This document shows positions 37,931-47,502 of a stretch of DNA of 64,000 nucleotides, in pieces (within the stretch, counting starts at the first letter, position 1; each line of letters opens with the position of its first letter). The stretch comes from Pectobacterium peruviense (GTDB lineage Bacteria > Pseudomonadota > Gammaproteobacteria > Enterobacterales > Enterobacteriaceae). Made by a program: the position numbers and the translations under genes. The notes beneath the pieces are model-generated. The model had not been told where the DNA came from, ran no database searches, and was given only the letters and a program-made list of their open reading frames with translations. The DNA is taken from assembly GCF_002847345.1 (NCBI RefSeq), contig NZ_LXFV01000032.1, positions 1-64,000 on the forward strand. Reading direction: 5' to 3'.

Positions 37931-38012
37931 AGCAAATGACGTCATCACTGTATTGCCCAACGCACCGAACTGGTGGTGCTGGTGGGAGTCTGAGAATCAG
38001 TACGGCGACTGA
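37926..38012 (+). repeat. decayed duplicate of the 3' end of the lacI gene at 34301
   Basis: GCGCAGCAAATGACG...TGTATTGCCCAACGCACCG and the following AGAATCAGTACGGCGA match, with small gaps, the end of the lacI gene (35250-35333: GCACAGCAAATGATG, GGTATTGCCCAGCGCACCG, AGAATCGGTGCGGCGA). The reading frame is broken. The MocR/GNAT/AhpD block lies exactly between the two copies, as expected if it was inserted with duplication of its target or by recombination. Confidence 0.75.
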
Positions 38013-38025
38013 AATAGACGGGATG

Positions 38026-38616
38026 CTATTTCAGCGACAGCAGCCGTTCAAAAACTGCGACACGGTAGTCGCGGAAATCGATATATCCGCCGTACCACTC
38101 ACTTTGGCTGGGAGAGATGAGTTTCTCGATAAACCAGCGATCTCTCATAATTGAAACGAGCTCAATCACGGTCATGGCAAGCGCATAAGCAAACCACAGC
38201 GCGACAATAATCACGCCAAGATAAAGCCACTGCCAGTTGATTGCCATAGCCTGTTGCACCAACAAGATGACGGCGCAGATCTGAATCAACAGCTTTCCTG
38301 TGTAGGCTCGTAGGGAAAACGTCCTGATGCTTTCGGCGCTAAAGAAATACGGATTGGTTAATGATGTTCTGGTTTCACGCACGGGGATACCGTGTACATA
38401 GACCATCCATTCGCTCTTTTCCTTAGGCAAGAAAGCGATGCCTTTTTCACTTAGACTGTGTAATCGCAGAGAGAGGATGACGGGGTAAGCCAGTTTCATC
38501 GCCAGAAGGTAGAAGACCGGGGCGCTGATACCGGCAACTGCCAGCGCGCCACAGAGGCAAATCGTAAAAAAGATCCTGACGGTGTAGATAAAAAGGGGGG
38601 TTGATTGGTAGTTCAT
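38026..38616 (-). CDS. uncharacterised membrane protein
   Basis: 196-residue protein with about four membrane segments: two near the N terminus (VRIFFTICLCGALAVAGISA and FYLLAMKLAYPVILSL), two in the middle (LLIQICAVILLVQQ and WLYLGVIIVALWFAYALAMT). The polar region between them contains WMVYVHGIPVRETRTSL, and the C terminus is polar and aromatic. ATG at 38616 is preferred to 38649. No family was recognised. Upstream of it is an interspersed element. Confidence 0.6.
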   Translation of the reverse strand: MNYQSTPLFIYTVRIFFTICLCGALAVAGISAPVFYLLAMKLAYPVILSLRLHSLSEKGIAFLPKEKSEWMVYVHGIPVRETRTSLTNPYFFSAESIRTFSLRAYTGKLLIQICAVILLVQQAMAINWQWLYLGVIIVALWFAYALAMTVIELVSIMRDRWFIEKLISPSQSEWYGGYIDFRDYRVAVFERLLSLK

Positions 38617-38631
38617 TTTATAAATCCATTT

Positions 38632-38822
38632 ATATCCGTCATACTTCAAGTTGCATGTGCGTTGGCTGGGCTACTCGGCACACTTACGTGTGCCTCGCCC
38701 CGTTGGGGCCGCTGCTCGCCGCATTATTCGGCCCTACGGCCTCACCCCTTTGGGGTCAGCGCAAGCGCTGTTCAAAAACGCCTTGCCGTTTTTGTCCTGA
38801 AACTCGAATTATTTAGGTTATA
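38632..38822. repeat. palindromic interspersed element, family A, copy 3 (long form)
   Basis: Same ends as the copies at 5235 and 10241: CCGTCATACTTCAAGTTGCA at the left and CTCGAATTATTTAGG at the right. It contains the CCCCGTTGGGGC hairpin of copy 1 and the GTTCAAAAACG...GTTTTTGTCC hairpin that is also found in the family B element at 10900-11080, so the two families share modules. Confidence 0.75.
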
Positions 38823-38868
38823 TATACGGTGTTTTCGACGCGTCACTTTACTGCCGAATGTTTGATAA

Positions 38869-39303
38869 TTAAAGCGGCATTCTATATTCGATAACGCCCG
38901 GTTTTTCTGCAACCCAATCATAAAGACGCTGCGCTGTTTTATTGGTTTCCTGAGTATGCCAATACAGGCGATCGCAGTGCTTTTCTTGCGCCTTTTCTCT
39001 CACGTACTCAATGAGTTTTTTCCCCACGTTTTTGCCGCGCTCGGTGGGATCAACAAAAAGATCCTCAAGGTAACAATAGTGGTTTACGCCCCATGTGGAA
39101 TCGTGAAAAACAAAGTGTGCGAAGCCGATAATGCGTAAACCTTCTCTCGCCACAGCACAGTACACGGGAATATCCGCTTTAAAAAAGCGATTCCAGGTTG
39201 TTTCCGTCACTTCATCGGTAAGCTGGACGTTATAGAACGTTTGATAACTTTTCCAATAGGGCAGCCATTGATCGTAATCATCTGACTCAACGGGGTTAAC
39301 CAT
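38869..39303 (-). CDS. GNAT family N-acetyltransferase
   Basis: 144-residue acetyltransferase. The core is YLEDLFVDPTERGKNVGKKLIEYV, the acetyl-CoA-binding motif, near residues 76-99, followed by YWHTQETNKTAQRLYDWV, a common signature in this group. Start candidates are ATG at 39303 (preceded by AGGA), 39324 and 39339; the first is chosen for its ribosome site. Substrate unknown. It stands alone between an interspersed element and an amidohydrolase. Confidence 0.8.
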   Translation of the reverse strand: MVNPVESDDYDQWLPYWKSYQTFYNVQLTDEVTETTWNRFFKADIPVYCAVAREGLRIIGFAHFVFHDSTWGVNHYCYLEDLFVDPTERGKNVGKKLIEYVREKAQEKHCDRLYWHTQETNKTAQRLYDWVAEKPGVIEYRMPL

Positions 39304-39518
39304 AATTTCCTGATCTGAATTCATCATTTTTACTCTCATGTTGTTAGGCGACAGGTACTGAAAATCAGGTTGGTATTTATAGCAATGAAATAGACGGATA
39401 TACCCCTCCACTTATTAAGAGAGGTGCAGACCAATTAGGAGAAAGTGAAGGCGGGATTAAAGAGGCGTCCGCATCGACGCCCCTGATATTTATCTCATGT
39501 TACTGACAGCGCCGCGCA

Positions 39519-41372
39519 TTAGGATTTCTCTGGCGCTGAATGGACGAGCTGACCTTTGAAATACGTTTTGACCACGTTGGCACGATGAACCTGTTTGATC
39601 GGGACGTTAAACAAATGGCGATCCAACACGATCAAATCGGCGGATTTACCCAGCTCAACCGATCCCGTTTCTTTCTCTATGCCCATCGCTTTCGCACTAT
39701 TGATAGTATAGATACGAATTGCTTCAGGCAGATCGACGGCTTCTTCGGGAGCCAGTGTTCCGGGTGCATCACCCAGCGGATTCTGCCGCGTCACCAGCCC
39801 TTCAATTCCGATCCAGGGAGACGGCGTTGGTCCACCGGCTGGCCAGTCAGAGCCGCCAGCGACCACCGCACCAGAACGTAGCAATTTAACCGTGGGGACA
39901 AAATCCTTCATGCGCTCTTCGCCAATGGTCACGACGCTGGCGTTTGTCATATCGGAAGGAAACCACAGCATCGGCGAGAGATCGGCGGCAACCCGTAACT
40001 GTGCGAAGCGTGGCATATCTTGCGGTGAGATCAAATGCGTATGCGCGATTTGATGCATCGGGCCATTTGGCCCATTAATTTTACGCACTTGCTCAACGGC
40101 ATCCAGCGCCAGACGGAGTGAACCATCTCCCGCAGCATGAAGCTTGGTAGAGATCCCTTGTTTATCCAGCTTGGAGAGAATCTCAACAACTTGCTCTTTG
40201 GTGTAGTGGGTATCGCCGTGATAGTGATCGCCGTGTGCCTGAGTTGGCAGATAGGGCTCAATCAGCTTTGCGGTATGAGCCGGTGGAACACCATCCAACA
40301 CAAATTTAAAACGATCGGGGAAGAAATTTGTGGTGCGGTAGACATCGCGTCGGGCAACCAGCTCCAGACCCGCAGCGCCTTCATCCAACAACTGCGTGGA
40401 GACGATCGAGCCGATAATACGCAGAGGCAGACCTTCTGCCCGGTCAATCTTGCTCCAGATGCGCAGATTGACTTCTGAGCTGACCGCTTCCTGCACGCCA
40501 GTAATACCTAATGACACCATCGTTTTGGCGGCTCCGCGCCCTGATGTCAGCCGTTGCTCTTCCGTGCGCACGGGGACCAGACTTTGTACATGCTGGAACG
40601 AGGGGAATTCTTGCAACAGGCCTGTGGGTTCGCCCGTTTTTGCATCTTTAACAATGACGCCACCGGCTGGGCTAACGGACTGTGCGGTGATAGCGGCCAG
40701 ACGCATTGCTTCGCTGTTAATCCAGCGGTTATGGTAAGAATCATCACGCAGAATCACCGGACGTCCGTTACTGACTTTGTCCAATTTCGCCAGTGCTTCA
40801 GCGGTAGAAAGTTCCGCCATACGCGGGCTGCCCCAGGCGGAACCGATCACCCATTCTCCCGGCCCGACTTTTTTCGCGCATTCACTGACCTGACTCAGGA
40901 TGTCATCCAGTGAGCTTGTTTGTGCAAAATTACAGGAATAAATATCTTCATAGCCACCGTCTAACGGGTGCGCATGGACATCATTAATCCCCGGCATTGC
41001 CATGCTGCCGTTGAGATCAACCACCTGCGTTTTCGGGCCGATAAACTCTGCCGCCTGTGCATTTGAACCGATGAAAACGTAGCGACCATCGCGTACTGCA
41101 ACAGCTTCTGCCCACGGCTGACCTTGATTGACGGTGTAAATATGGGCGTTACGTAAAACTAAATCGGCAGTCTCTGCCGTTTCTGCCGCCATTAGCGTGG
41201 GTGAAGAAAAAAACAAACCTGAGACGGTGACAGCAAGTGCTGCGAGCCTAAAAGAAGTGTTTGTTGGCAAAGAATAATCGGTTGTCGCGTTGCCAGAAGA
41301 TGGCGAGGGTGCCTTATTGGCGGTGTTTGGGGATCGGTTGTTAGCGGTGCGGTGTGCACTATTTTTTTCCAT
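39519..41372 (-). CDS. exported amidohydrolase (YtcJ-like)
   Basis: 617-residue amidohydrolase family 3 protein. An N-terminal polar stretch of about 38 residues precedes a hydrophobic signal-like segment (FRLAALAVTVSGLFFSSPTLMAAE), so it is probably exported or membrane-anchored; a later start could give a normal signal peptide, but none has a clear ribosome site. Metal-binding motifs are INDVHAHPL near 134, KLHAAGDGS near 405, IAHTHLIS near 435 and the C-terminal GGSDWPAGGP near 502. Substrate unknown (amide or ester). A single-gene unit with no evident operon. Confidence 0.85.
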   Translation of the reverse strand: MEKNSAHRTANNRSPNTANKAPSPSSGNATTDYSLPTNTSFRLAALAVTVSGLFFSSPTLMAAETAETADLVLRNAHIYTVNQGQPWAEAVAVRDGRYVFIGSNAQAAEFIGPKTQVVDLNGSMAMPGINDVHAHPLDGGYEDIYSCNFAQTSSLDDILSQVSECAKKVGPGEWVIGSAWGSPRMAELSTAEALAKLDKVSNGRPVILRDDSYHNRWINSEAMRLAAITAQSVSPAGGVIVKDAKTGEPTGLLQEFPSFQHVQSLVPVRTEEQRLTSGRGAAKTMVSLGITGVQEAVSSEVNLRIWSKIDRAEGLPLRIIGSIVSTQLLDEGAAGLELVARRDVYRTTNFFPDRFKFVLDGVPPAHTAKLIEPYLPTQAHGDHYHGDTHYTKEQVVEILSKLDKQGISTKLHAAGDGSLRLALDAVEQVRKINGPNGPMHQIAHTHLISPQDMPRFAQLRVAADLSPMLWFPSDMTNASVVTIGEERMKDFVPTVKLLRSGAVVAGGSDWPAGGPTPSPWIGIEGLVTRQNPLGDAPGTLAPEEAVDLPEAIRIYTINSAKAMGIEKETGSVELGKSADLIVLDRHLFNVPIKQVHRANVVKTYFKGQLVHSAPEKS

Positions 41373-41556
41373 ACGTTATATCTCCATATATAGCGTTTAT
41401 TCCTCATTGATGAGGCGCTGCTATTTTTCGGCAGCGATGGAGAAATAACTGTACAGATTGTGCTCTGATTATCTCGATGAGCACGAAACGCACATGATGT
41501 GATGATTTCCTTGGTTGATTGTTTACCGGTGACTTTTCTGTACGCCATAAAATGAA

Positions 41557-41580
41557 AAACCTCCGATAAATCGGAGGTTT
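41557..41580 (-). terminator. rho-independent terminator of ssb
   Basis: AAACCTCCGA and TCGGAGGTTT form a perfect 10-base-pair stem; read on the minus strand it is followed by TTTCATTTT. It lies 38 bases after the ssb stop codon. Confidence 0.85.
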
Positions 41581-41617
41581 ATAATGGAGTCATTGACAAT
41601 AATCTCTAAGGTCAACC

Positions 41618-42181
41618 TTAGAAGGGAATGTCGTCGTCGAAATCCATTGGCGGTTCGTTGCTTTGTGCCGGAGCATTATTTTGTGAGGAAGACGAGTTCT
41701 GAGCTGGGCGCTGTTGAGCTTGCGCACCGCCGCTGAACTGGTTGCCGCCCTGCGGTTGTTGAGGTTGACCCCAACCGCCTTGCTGTTGACCGCCACCTGC
41801 ATTGCCACCGCCTGCTGGTGCGCCGCCGCCCTGACGTCCACCTAACATCTGCATGGTGCCGCCGACGTTAACGACCACTTCGGTGGTGTAGCGTTCTACG
41901 CCAGCCTGATCGGCCCATTTGCGGGTTTGCAGTGCGCCTTCGATGTAGACCTGAGAGCCTTTACGCAGGTATTCGCCCGCGACTTCTGCCAGTTTGCCGA
42001 ACAGAACCACACGGTGCCATTCGGTCTTCTCTTTCTGCTCACCGGTTTGCTTGTCACGCCAGCTTTCCGACGTAGCCAGCGTGATGTTGGCAACTGCACC
42101 ACCATTCGGCATATAGCGGACTTCCGGGTCTTGACCCAGATTCCCGACAAGAATCACTTTATTAACGCCTCTGCTGGCCAT
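41618..42181 (-). CDS. ssb: single-stranded DNA-binding protein
   Basis: 187-residue SSB. The OB-fold covers residues 1-115 (starting [20 protein letters not shown]), followed by a flexible Gly/Gln-rich linker and the acidic tip [12 protein letters not shown] that binds partner proteins. Full length. It coats single-stranded DNA during replication, repair and recombination. Divergent from uvrA with a LexA box between, as in E. coli. Confidence 0.97.
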   Translation of the reverse strand: MASRGVNKVILVGNLGQDPEVRYMPNGGAVANITLATSESWRDKQTGEQKEKTEWHRVVLFGKLAEVAGEYLRKGSQVYIEGALQTRKWADQAGVERYTTEVVVNVGGTMQMLGGRQGGGAPAGGGNAGGGQQQGGWGQPQQPQGGNQFSGGAQAQQRPAQNSSSSQNNAPAQSNEPPMDFDDDIPF

Positions 42182-42329
42182 GCTCGTCTCTCCTGATGAA
42201 TCGGTAGATTTATTTTCTAAGTCTAAACGATCAATCTTACCATGTGGAAAACTCTATGTCATACCTGCGAAATAGCTTCAGAAATGAAAGTCAGATTTGC
42301 AGCGTTTGCAAAAGTAAACGGGTTTAATA

Positions 42330-42345
42330 CTGGATATTCATTCAG
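42330..42345. promoter_or_regulatory. LexA (SOS) box of uvrA/ssb
   Basis: CTGGATATTCATTCAG fits the LexA consensus CTG-N10-CAG and closely resembles the E. coli uvrA-ssb site. It lies 89 bases before the uvrA start in the divergent control region. Confidence 0.9.
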
Positions 42346-42434
42346 TTTTTTTTGTGCCATAATTGTTCGTTTCGTACCGGTTCTCTCCGTTCGGGAGACG
42401 ATGACAAACCGTTTTTATTCCGGGAAGTGTGTGA

Positions 42435-45269
42435 ATGGATAAGATCGAAGTTCGTGGTGCTCGTACCCATAATCTCAAGAATATCAATCTGATAATCCCC
42501 CGTGACAAACTGATCGTAATCACCGGTCTGTCTGGTTCGGGTAAGTCATCGCTGGCGTTTGACACGCTGTATGCCGAAGGGCAGCGACGCTATGTGGAAT
42601 CCCTCTCCGCCTATGCCCGTCAGTTTTTGTCGCTGATGGAAAAACCGGATGTCGATCATATAGAAGGGCTGTCGCCCGCCATTTCTATCGAGCAGAAATC
42701 CACTTCACACAACCCGCGCTCTACGGTTGGGACGATTACCGAAATTCATGACTACCTGCGCCTGTTGTTTGCACGCGTGGGTGAACCGCGCTGCCCAGAG
42801 CATGATGTGCCGCTGGATGCGCAGACCGTCAGCCAGATGGTGGACAACGTGCTGGCGCAGCCGGAAGGCAAACGCCTGATGCTGCTGGCACCGATAGTGA
42901 AAGATCGCAAAGGCGAGCACAGCAAGACGCTGGAAAACCTGGCCTCACAGGGCTACATCCGCGCCCGTATAGACGGCGAGGTGTGCGATCTGTCCGATCC
43001 GCCGAAGCTGGAGTTACAGAAAAAACACACCATTGAAGTTGTCGTCGATCGCTTTAAAGTGCGAGAAGATCTGGCACAGCGGCTGGCAGAGTCGTTTGAA
43101 ACCGCGCTGGATCTGTCCGGTGGTAGCGTAGTCGTGGCCGATATGGACGACCCTACGCAGCCTGAACTGCTGTTCTCGGCGAACTTTGCCTGTCCGGTGT
43201 GTGGCTACAGCATGCACGAACTGGAACCGCGTATGTTCTCGTTCAACAATCCGGCGGGGGCGTGCCCAAGCTGTGATGGTCTGGGTGTGCAACAGTTCTT
43301 CGATCCGGCTCGCGTGGTGCAAAATGCGGAGCTGTCGCTGGCGGGCGGGGCGATTCGCGGCTGGGATCGCCGCAATTTCTACTATTTCCAGATGCTGCGC
43401 TCACTGGCGGAGCACTACAAATTTGACGTCGATGCCCCCTTTGAGGGACTGAGCGCCGCGGTGCAGAAAGTGATTCTGTACGGCTCTGGTAAAGAGAACG
43501 TCGAATTCAAATATATCAACGATCGCGGCGACACCTCCGTGCGCCGTCATCCGTTCGAAGGCGTGCTGCACAACATGGAGCGCCGCTATAAAGAGACGGA
43601 ATCCACGGCGGTGCGCGAAGAGCTGGCGAAATTCATCAGCAACCGTTCCTGCGCCAGCTGCGGCGGGACGCGTCTGCGTGAAGAAGCGCGTAACGTGTTT
43701 GTCGAACAGACGACGCTGCCGCAGATTTCCGATATGAGCATCGGCCATGCGATGACGTTTTTCAAGAACATGAAGCTCAGTGGGCAGCGCGCCCAAATCG
43801 CCGAGAAAGTGCTGAAAGAGATTGGCGATCGGCTGAAGTTTCTGGTGAATGTCGGGCTGAACTATTTGTCGCTTTCCCGTTCGGCGGAAACGCTGTCCGG
43901 CGGTGAGGCGCAGCGTATTCGTCTGGCAAGCCAGATCGGCGCTGGGCTGGTTGGCGTCATGTACGTGCTGGATGAGCCGTCCATTGGTTTGCACCAGCGC
44001 GACAACGAGCGCCTGTTGGAAACGTTGATTCATCTGCGCGATCTGGGCAATACCGTTATTGTGGTTGAACACGATGAAGATGCGATTCGTGCTGCCGATC
44101 ATGTGATTGATATCGGCCCCGGTGCGGGTGTGCACGGCGGGCAGATTGTCGCCGAAGGCACGATGGACGAGATTATGGCGGTGCCGGGTTCGCTGACGGG
44201 GCAATTCCTTAGCGGCAAACGCAAGATTGAAATACCGAAGCAGCGCGTACCTGCGGATCCAACAAAGGTGCTGAAGCTGATCGGCGCGAAGGGCAACAAC
44301 CTGAAAGACGTCACGCTGACGCTGCCGATTGGCCTGTTTACCTGCATCACCGGTGTGTCGGGGTCGGGTAAATCTACACTCATCAACGATACCTTGTTCC
44401 CACTGGCACAGCGCCAGTTGAACGGCGCAACGCTGGCAGAACCTGCCGCTTACCGTGAAATTCAGGGACTGGAGCATTTCGACAAAGTGATCGATATCGA
44501 TCAAAGCCCGATCGGTCGTACGCCGCGCTCGAACCCTGCAACCTACACTGGAATTTTCACGCCGATTCGCGAGCTGTTTGCCGGCGTACCGGAATCTCGA
44601 ACCCGTGGTTATAACCCCGGTCGTTTCAGCTTTAACGTGCGCGGTGGACGCTGCGAAGCCTGTCAGGGCGACGGCGTGATCAAGGTAGAAATGCACTTCC
44701 TGCCGGATGTCTATGTGCCGTGTGACCAGTGCAAAGGCAAGCGCTATAACCGCGAAACGCTGGAAATTAAATACAAAGGCAAAGGCATCCATGAAGTGCT
44801 GGATATGACCATCGAAGAAGCGCGTGAGTTCTTTGATGCCATTCCGGCGTTGGCGCGGAAGCTGCAAACACTGATCGACGTCGGCCTGTCTTATATTCGC
44901 CTTGGTCAGTCGGCAACCACGCTGTCCGGCGGTGAGGCGCAGCGTGTGAAACTTGCGCGTGAATTGTCAAAACGCGGAACCGGACAGACGCTGTATATTC
45001 TCGACGAACCGACGACCGGTTTGCACTTTGCTGATATTGAACAGCTTCTTACCGTTCTGCATCAGCTGCGCGATCAGGGTAATACCATCGTGGTGATTGA
45101 ACACAATCTTGATGTGATTAAAACGGCGGACTGGATTGTCGATTTAGGGCCGGAAGGCGGCAGCGGCGGCGGCGAAATTCTGGTTTCTGGTACCCCGGAA
45201 ACAGTAGCGGACTGCGAACAGTCCCACACCGCGCGCTTCCTGCGACCTATTCTGGCACGCGAAGCCTGA
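42435..45269 (+). CDS. uvrA: UvrABC excision nuclease subunit A
   Basis: 944-residue DNA damage sensor of nucleotide excision repair. It has two ABC ATPase modules: Walker A motifs [13 protein letters not shown] (about residue 31) and [13 protein letters not shown] (about 640), signatures [13 protein letters not shown] and [13 protein letters not shown]. Zinc modules are [10 protein letters not shown]...CPSC (about 253) and CEACQGDG...CDQCKGKR (about 740). Length and motifs are those of the full E. coli-type protein. SOS-regulated through the LexA box at 42330. Confidence 0.98.
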   Translation: MDKIEVRGARTHNLKNINLIIPRDKLIVITGLSGSGKSSLAFDTLYAEGQRRYVESLSAYARQFLSLMEKPDVDHIEGLSPAISIEQKSTSHNPRSTVGTITEIHDYLRLLFARVGEPRCPEHDVPLDAQTVSQMVDNVLAQPEGKRLMLLAPIVKDRKGEHSKTLENLASQGYIRARIDGEVCDLSDPPKLELQKKHTIEVVVDRFKVREDLAQRLAESFETALDLSGGSVVVADMDDPTQPELLFSANFACPVCGYSMHELEPRMFSFNNPAGACPSCDGLGVQQFFDPARVVQNAELSLAGGAIRGWDRRNFYYFQMLRSLAEHYKFDVDAPFEGLSAAVQKVILYGSGKENVEFKYINDRGDTSVRRHPFEGVLHNMERRYKETESTAVREELAKFISNRSCASCGGTRLREEARNVFVEQTTLPQISDMSIGHAMTFFKNMKLSGQRAQIAEKVLKEIGDRLKFLVNVGLNYLSLSRSAETLSGGEAQRIRLASQIGAGLVGVMYVLDEPSIGLHQRDNERLLETLIHLRDLGNTVIVVEHDEDAIRAADHVIDIGPGAGVHGGQIVAEGTMDEIMAVPGSLTGQFLSGKRKIEIPKQRVPADPTKVLKLIGAKGNNLKDVTLTLPIGLFTCITGVSGSGKSTLINDTLFPLAQRQLNGATLAEPAAYREIQGLEHFDKVIDIDQSPIGRTPRSNPATYTGIFTPIRELFAGVPESRTRGYNPGRFSFNVRGGRCEACQGDGVIKVEMHFLPDVYVPCDQCKGKRYNRETLEIKYKGKGIHEVLDMTIEEAREFFDAIPALARKLQTLIDVGLSYIRLGQSATTLSGGEAQRVKLARELSKRGTGQTLYILDEPTTGLHFADIEQLLTVLHQLRDQGNTIVVIEHNLDVIKTADWIVDLGPEGGSGGGEILVSGTPETVADCEQSHTARFLRPILAREA

Positions 45270-45286
45270 TATCGAGAGGCCAAATC

Positions 45287-45706
45287 ATGTGGACGCAATA
45301 TGAAATCCGCCTGAAGCCGAAAGCCAGAGGCTTCCATCTGGTGACTGACGAAATACTGGCGCAGGTTGTCGCACTGCGCCAGATAAAGGTCGGGTTGATG
45401 CATGTGTTCATCAAACATACTTCGGCGGCGCTGACGATTAATGAGAATGCCGACCCCACAGTGCGGCAGGATTTCGAGAGCTTTTTTAATCGCTTAGTGC
45501 CGGAGGATGAACCGTACTACCGCCATATTTATGAAGGCAGTGACGACATGCCTGCGCATCTGAAAGGCAGCCTGCTGGGAAACAGCCTGACAATCCCCAT
45601 CACCAACGGACGCCTGAACATCGGTACCTGGCAGGGCATTTACCTGTGCGAACACCGCAACCACGGCGGCAGCCGCTCGCTGGTTGTTACGCTGAATGGG
45701 GAATAA
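45287..45706 (+). CDS. yjbQ: YjbQ family protein (UPF0047)
   Basis: 139-residue protein matching E. coli YjbQ along its length: KARGFHLVTDEIL near residue 10, KHTSAALTINENADPTVR near 45, and the C-terminal GTWQGIYLCEHRNHGGSR with conserved Glu/His residues. The family folds as a trimer and shows weak thiamine phosphate synthase activity in E. coli. It follows uvrA by 17 bases; the CRISPR island begins about 40 bases after its stop. Confidence 0.92.
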   Translation: MWTQYEIRLKPKARGFHLVTDEILAQVVALRQIKVGLMHVFIKHTSAALTINENADPTVRQDFESFFNRLVPEDEPYYRHIYEGSDDMPAHLKGSLLGNSLTIPITNGRLNIGTWQGIYLCEHRNHGGSRSLVVTLNGE

Positions 45707-45747
45707 CACCCTTGAAGCGAGTCGTACCAGCAACGTATCCCCGATAA

Positions 45748-46375
45748 GCCCTGAACTGCCTGCACGGCAGTGAACGGGGAGGCTGCGGGGATCTTCATCA
45801 CTGCGATTTTCTAAGCTGCCTGTACGGCAGTGAACCCGTTACGCTCAAATATGGAGTCTATTTGCTTTTTCTAAGCTGCCTGTACGGCAGTGAACGATGG
45901 CTTGATGGCCCCCTGATAAGCTGGCTGTTTCTAAGCTGCCTATACGGCAGTGAACACAGTGAGTTCAGACGGTGGTTGTTAAAGCAATTTCTAAGCTGCC
46001 TATACGGCAGTGAACCAGCGGATTCAGGCGTAGTGCGTCTTCCAGGTTTTCTAAGCTGCCTATACGGCAGTGAACATTTTGATTTCTCTGCATGACTTGC
46101 TCCGATTTTTCTAAGCTGCCTATACGGCAGTGAACCAAAGGGCATGTATTAGAACGCGCTAATAATTTTTCTAAGCTGCCTATACGGCAGTGAACGTGGC
46201 CAGTGCGCAAGGGTTGAGTGAAGACCATTTCTAAGCTGCCTATACGGCAGTGAACGTCCCTGCACTTAATGCGCTTGGTAGCGACTGTTTCTAAGCTGCC
46301 TATACGGCAGTGAACGTAGCCGCAGCCTCCACGGCCTCATTCAGCCATTTCTAAGCTGCCTATACGGCAGTGAAC
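45748..46375 (-). CRISPR. type I-F CRISPR array 1 (11 repeats, 10 spacers)
   Basis: Eleven 28-base repeats start at 45748 and every 60 bases thereafter, the last at 46348-46375; all ten spacers are 32 bases. Read on the minus strand the repeat is GTTCACTGCCGTATAGG...CTTAGAAA, the I-F type. The leader is at the right (46376 onward), so transcription runs leftwards and the newest spacers are at the right. The eight repeats nearest the leader have CCGTATAGG, the next two CCGTACAGG, and the leader-distal one at 45748 is degenerate (CCGTGCAGG with a changed end). Confidence 0.97.
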
Positions 46376-46504
46376 GTTCCTATTTTACGGTAGTTACCTA
46401 ATTTTAAAAGAAAATAAACCATTTTTCCCGAAAAACCCTTTTTTATCATAGCGCTTAATCGATATTAAAAATCAATGAGTTACAAGTGTCCGTGAAAAAA
46501 GGGT
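46376..46504 (-). promoter_or_regulatory. leader of CRISPR array 1 with IHF-type site
   Basis: AT-rich leader that adjoins the array. ACCCTTTTTT (46435-46444) and AAAAAAGGGT (46495-46504) are perfect inverted arms; between them AATCAATGAGTTA (46470-46482) matches the IHF consensus WATCAANNNNTTR. The same layout is found in the leaders of arrays 2 and 3. IHF is known to bend I-F leaders for spacer acquisition. Confidence 0.75.
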
Positions 46505-46662
46505 GCCAACCCTGTGGCAACGATTTTATCTATTCTCGGTAGACCTATGTTAGGTGCGTACATATGCCGCGGATATACAAGAGAACGATTCAAATCTATA
46601 CTTAACCTATGTTTTAGTCAGGCTAGCGGCTGGCTGAATTCTGTATTAAGAGGAGGTGCATT

Positions 46663-46890
46663 ATGCGTATTGTCTCAGTATTTAAAAATGGTAATAATCG
46701 TGCTATTCGCTTACCGCGTGATATGGACTTTGAAGGCGTCAATGAACTGGAGATCGTGCGTGAAGGGGATACCATCATGTTGCGCCCAGTCAAACCCAAT
46801 TGGCATTCGTTTCTGCAAGAAGAGCGCGCTGACGCTGACTTTATGACAGAACGTCAGGATGTAGTCGAAGAGGGGAGATTCGAACTGTGA
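46663..46890 (+). CDS. vagC: antitoxin of a VapBC/VagCD-type module
   Basis: 75-residue AbrB/SpoVT-type antitoxin. The N-terminal swapped-hairpin domain RIVSVFKNGNNRAIRLPRDM and the C-terminal DFMTERQDVVEEGRFEL closely match plasmid VagC/MvpA antitoxins. AGGAGG lies 9 bases before the ATG. It overlaps the toxin gene by 4 bases (GTGA). The module lies between CRISPR arrays 1 and 2, read opposite to both. Probably binds its own promoter upstream (46505-46662), which has no other gene. Confidence 0.9.
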   Translation: MRIVSVFKNGNNRAIRLPRDMDFEGVNELEIVREGDTIMLRPVKPNWHSFLQEERADADFMTERQDVVEEGRFEL

Positions 46891-47303
46891 GCCGTTTGTT
46901 CATGCTTGATACTAATATCTGTTCTTTCATAATGCGTGAACACCCAGCTGCGGTGATTGAAAAGTTGCAGCAATGCACATTGCGACGCGATCGAATCGTG
47001 GTATCAGCGATCACGTACGCTGAAATGCGTTTTGGGGCGGTTGGCAAAAAAGCTTCGCCGCGCCATATGCTGTTGGTTGATGCTTTCTGCCGCCGACTTG
47101 ATGCGATATTACCTTGGGATAGCGCAGCGGTAGATGCCACCACAAAAATCAAAATCGCGTTAGCTGCCGCTGGTACGCCTATTGGCCCAAATGATACGGC
47201 CATCGCTGGTCATGCTATCAGCGTTAAGGCCGTATTGGTCACCAATAATCTGAGAGAGTTTGAGCGAGTGCCAGGGCTGATGCTTGAAGATTGGGTTAAA
47301 TAA
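46887..47303 (+). CDS. vagD: PIN-domain toxin of a VapBC/VagCD-type module
   Basis: 138-residue PIN-domain ribonuclease, a VapC-type toxin. The acidic metal-binding residues are present: Asp8 in FMLDTN, Glu46 in TYAEMRFG and Asp103 in GPNDTAIAGHA, so it should be active (VapC toxins usually cut the initiator tRNA; target here unknown). GTG start overlaps the antitoxin stop. Intact length. Loss of the region would leave the stable toxin, which may help to keep the CRISPR island in the population (inference). Confidence 0.9.
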   Translation: MSRLFMLDTNICSFIMREHPAAVIEKLQQCTLRRDRIVVSAITYAEMRFGAVGKKASPRHMLLVDAFCRRLDAILPWDSAAVDATTKIKIALAAAGTPIGPNDTAIAGHAISVKAVLVTNNLREFERVPGLMLEDWVK

Positions 47304-47350
47304 TCTGTCAGACAGAGCTAGTGATATCTGGCGAAGTGAAAGCCCTGTAC

Positions 47351-47502
47351 TTGTTAAACTGCCTGTGCGGCAGTGAACTGGAACACCGGCGCACGTATCA
47401 ATGAGGCGCTTTTCTAAGCTGCCTACACGGCAGTAAACCCTCGCTCGCACTCGCCCCGGTTTTGCAATGCTGGATTTCTAAGCTGCCTATGCAGCAGTGA
47501 AC
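47351..47502 (-). CRISPR. decayed type I-F array 2 (3 repeats, 2 spacers)
   Basis: Three degenerate 28-base repeats at 47351-47378, 47411-47438 and 47475-47502, each with different substitutions (for example CAGTAAAC for CAGTGAAC, and GCAGCAG for ACGGCAG). The spacers are 32 and 36 bases; the second departs from the otherwise constant 32. It is read leftwards, like array 1, from a leader at the right. Probably no longer acquiring or processed efficiently. Confidence 0.88.

Noticed and set aside
37909-38154. Frame of 81 codons after the AhpD-like gene
   Set aside because: It overlaps the decayed lacI duplicate and the end of the membrane protein gene; no ribosome site or domain.
43401-44867. 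Long open frame (488 codons) on the minus strand inside uvrA
   Set aside because: It is fully antisense to uvrA, a certain gene, and its translation is rich in His, Gln and Arg with no domain; it arises from uvrA codon bias.
45858-46228. Open frames with repeated LPYRQLRK, LSCLYGSE or HCRIGSLE units
   Set aside because: These are translations of the CRISPR repeats of array 1 in different frames, not genes. The same holds for the frame at 56345-56533 in array 3.
46514-46846. Frame of 110 codons overlapping the antitoxin gene
   Set aside because: The antitoxin in the other frame has a strong ribosome site and a clear family match; this frame is out of phase with it.
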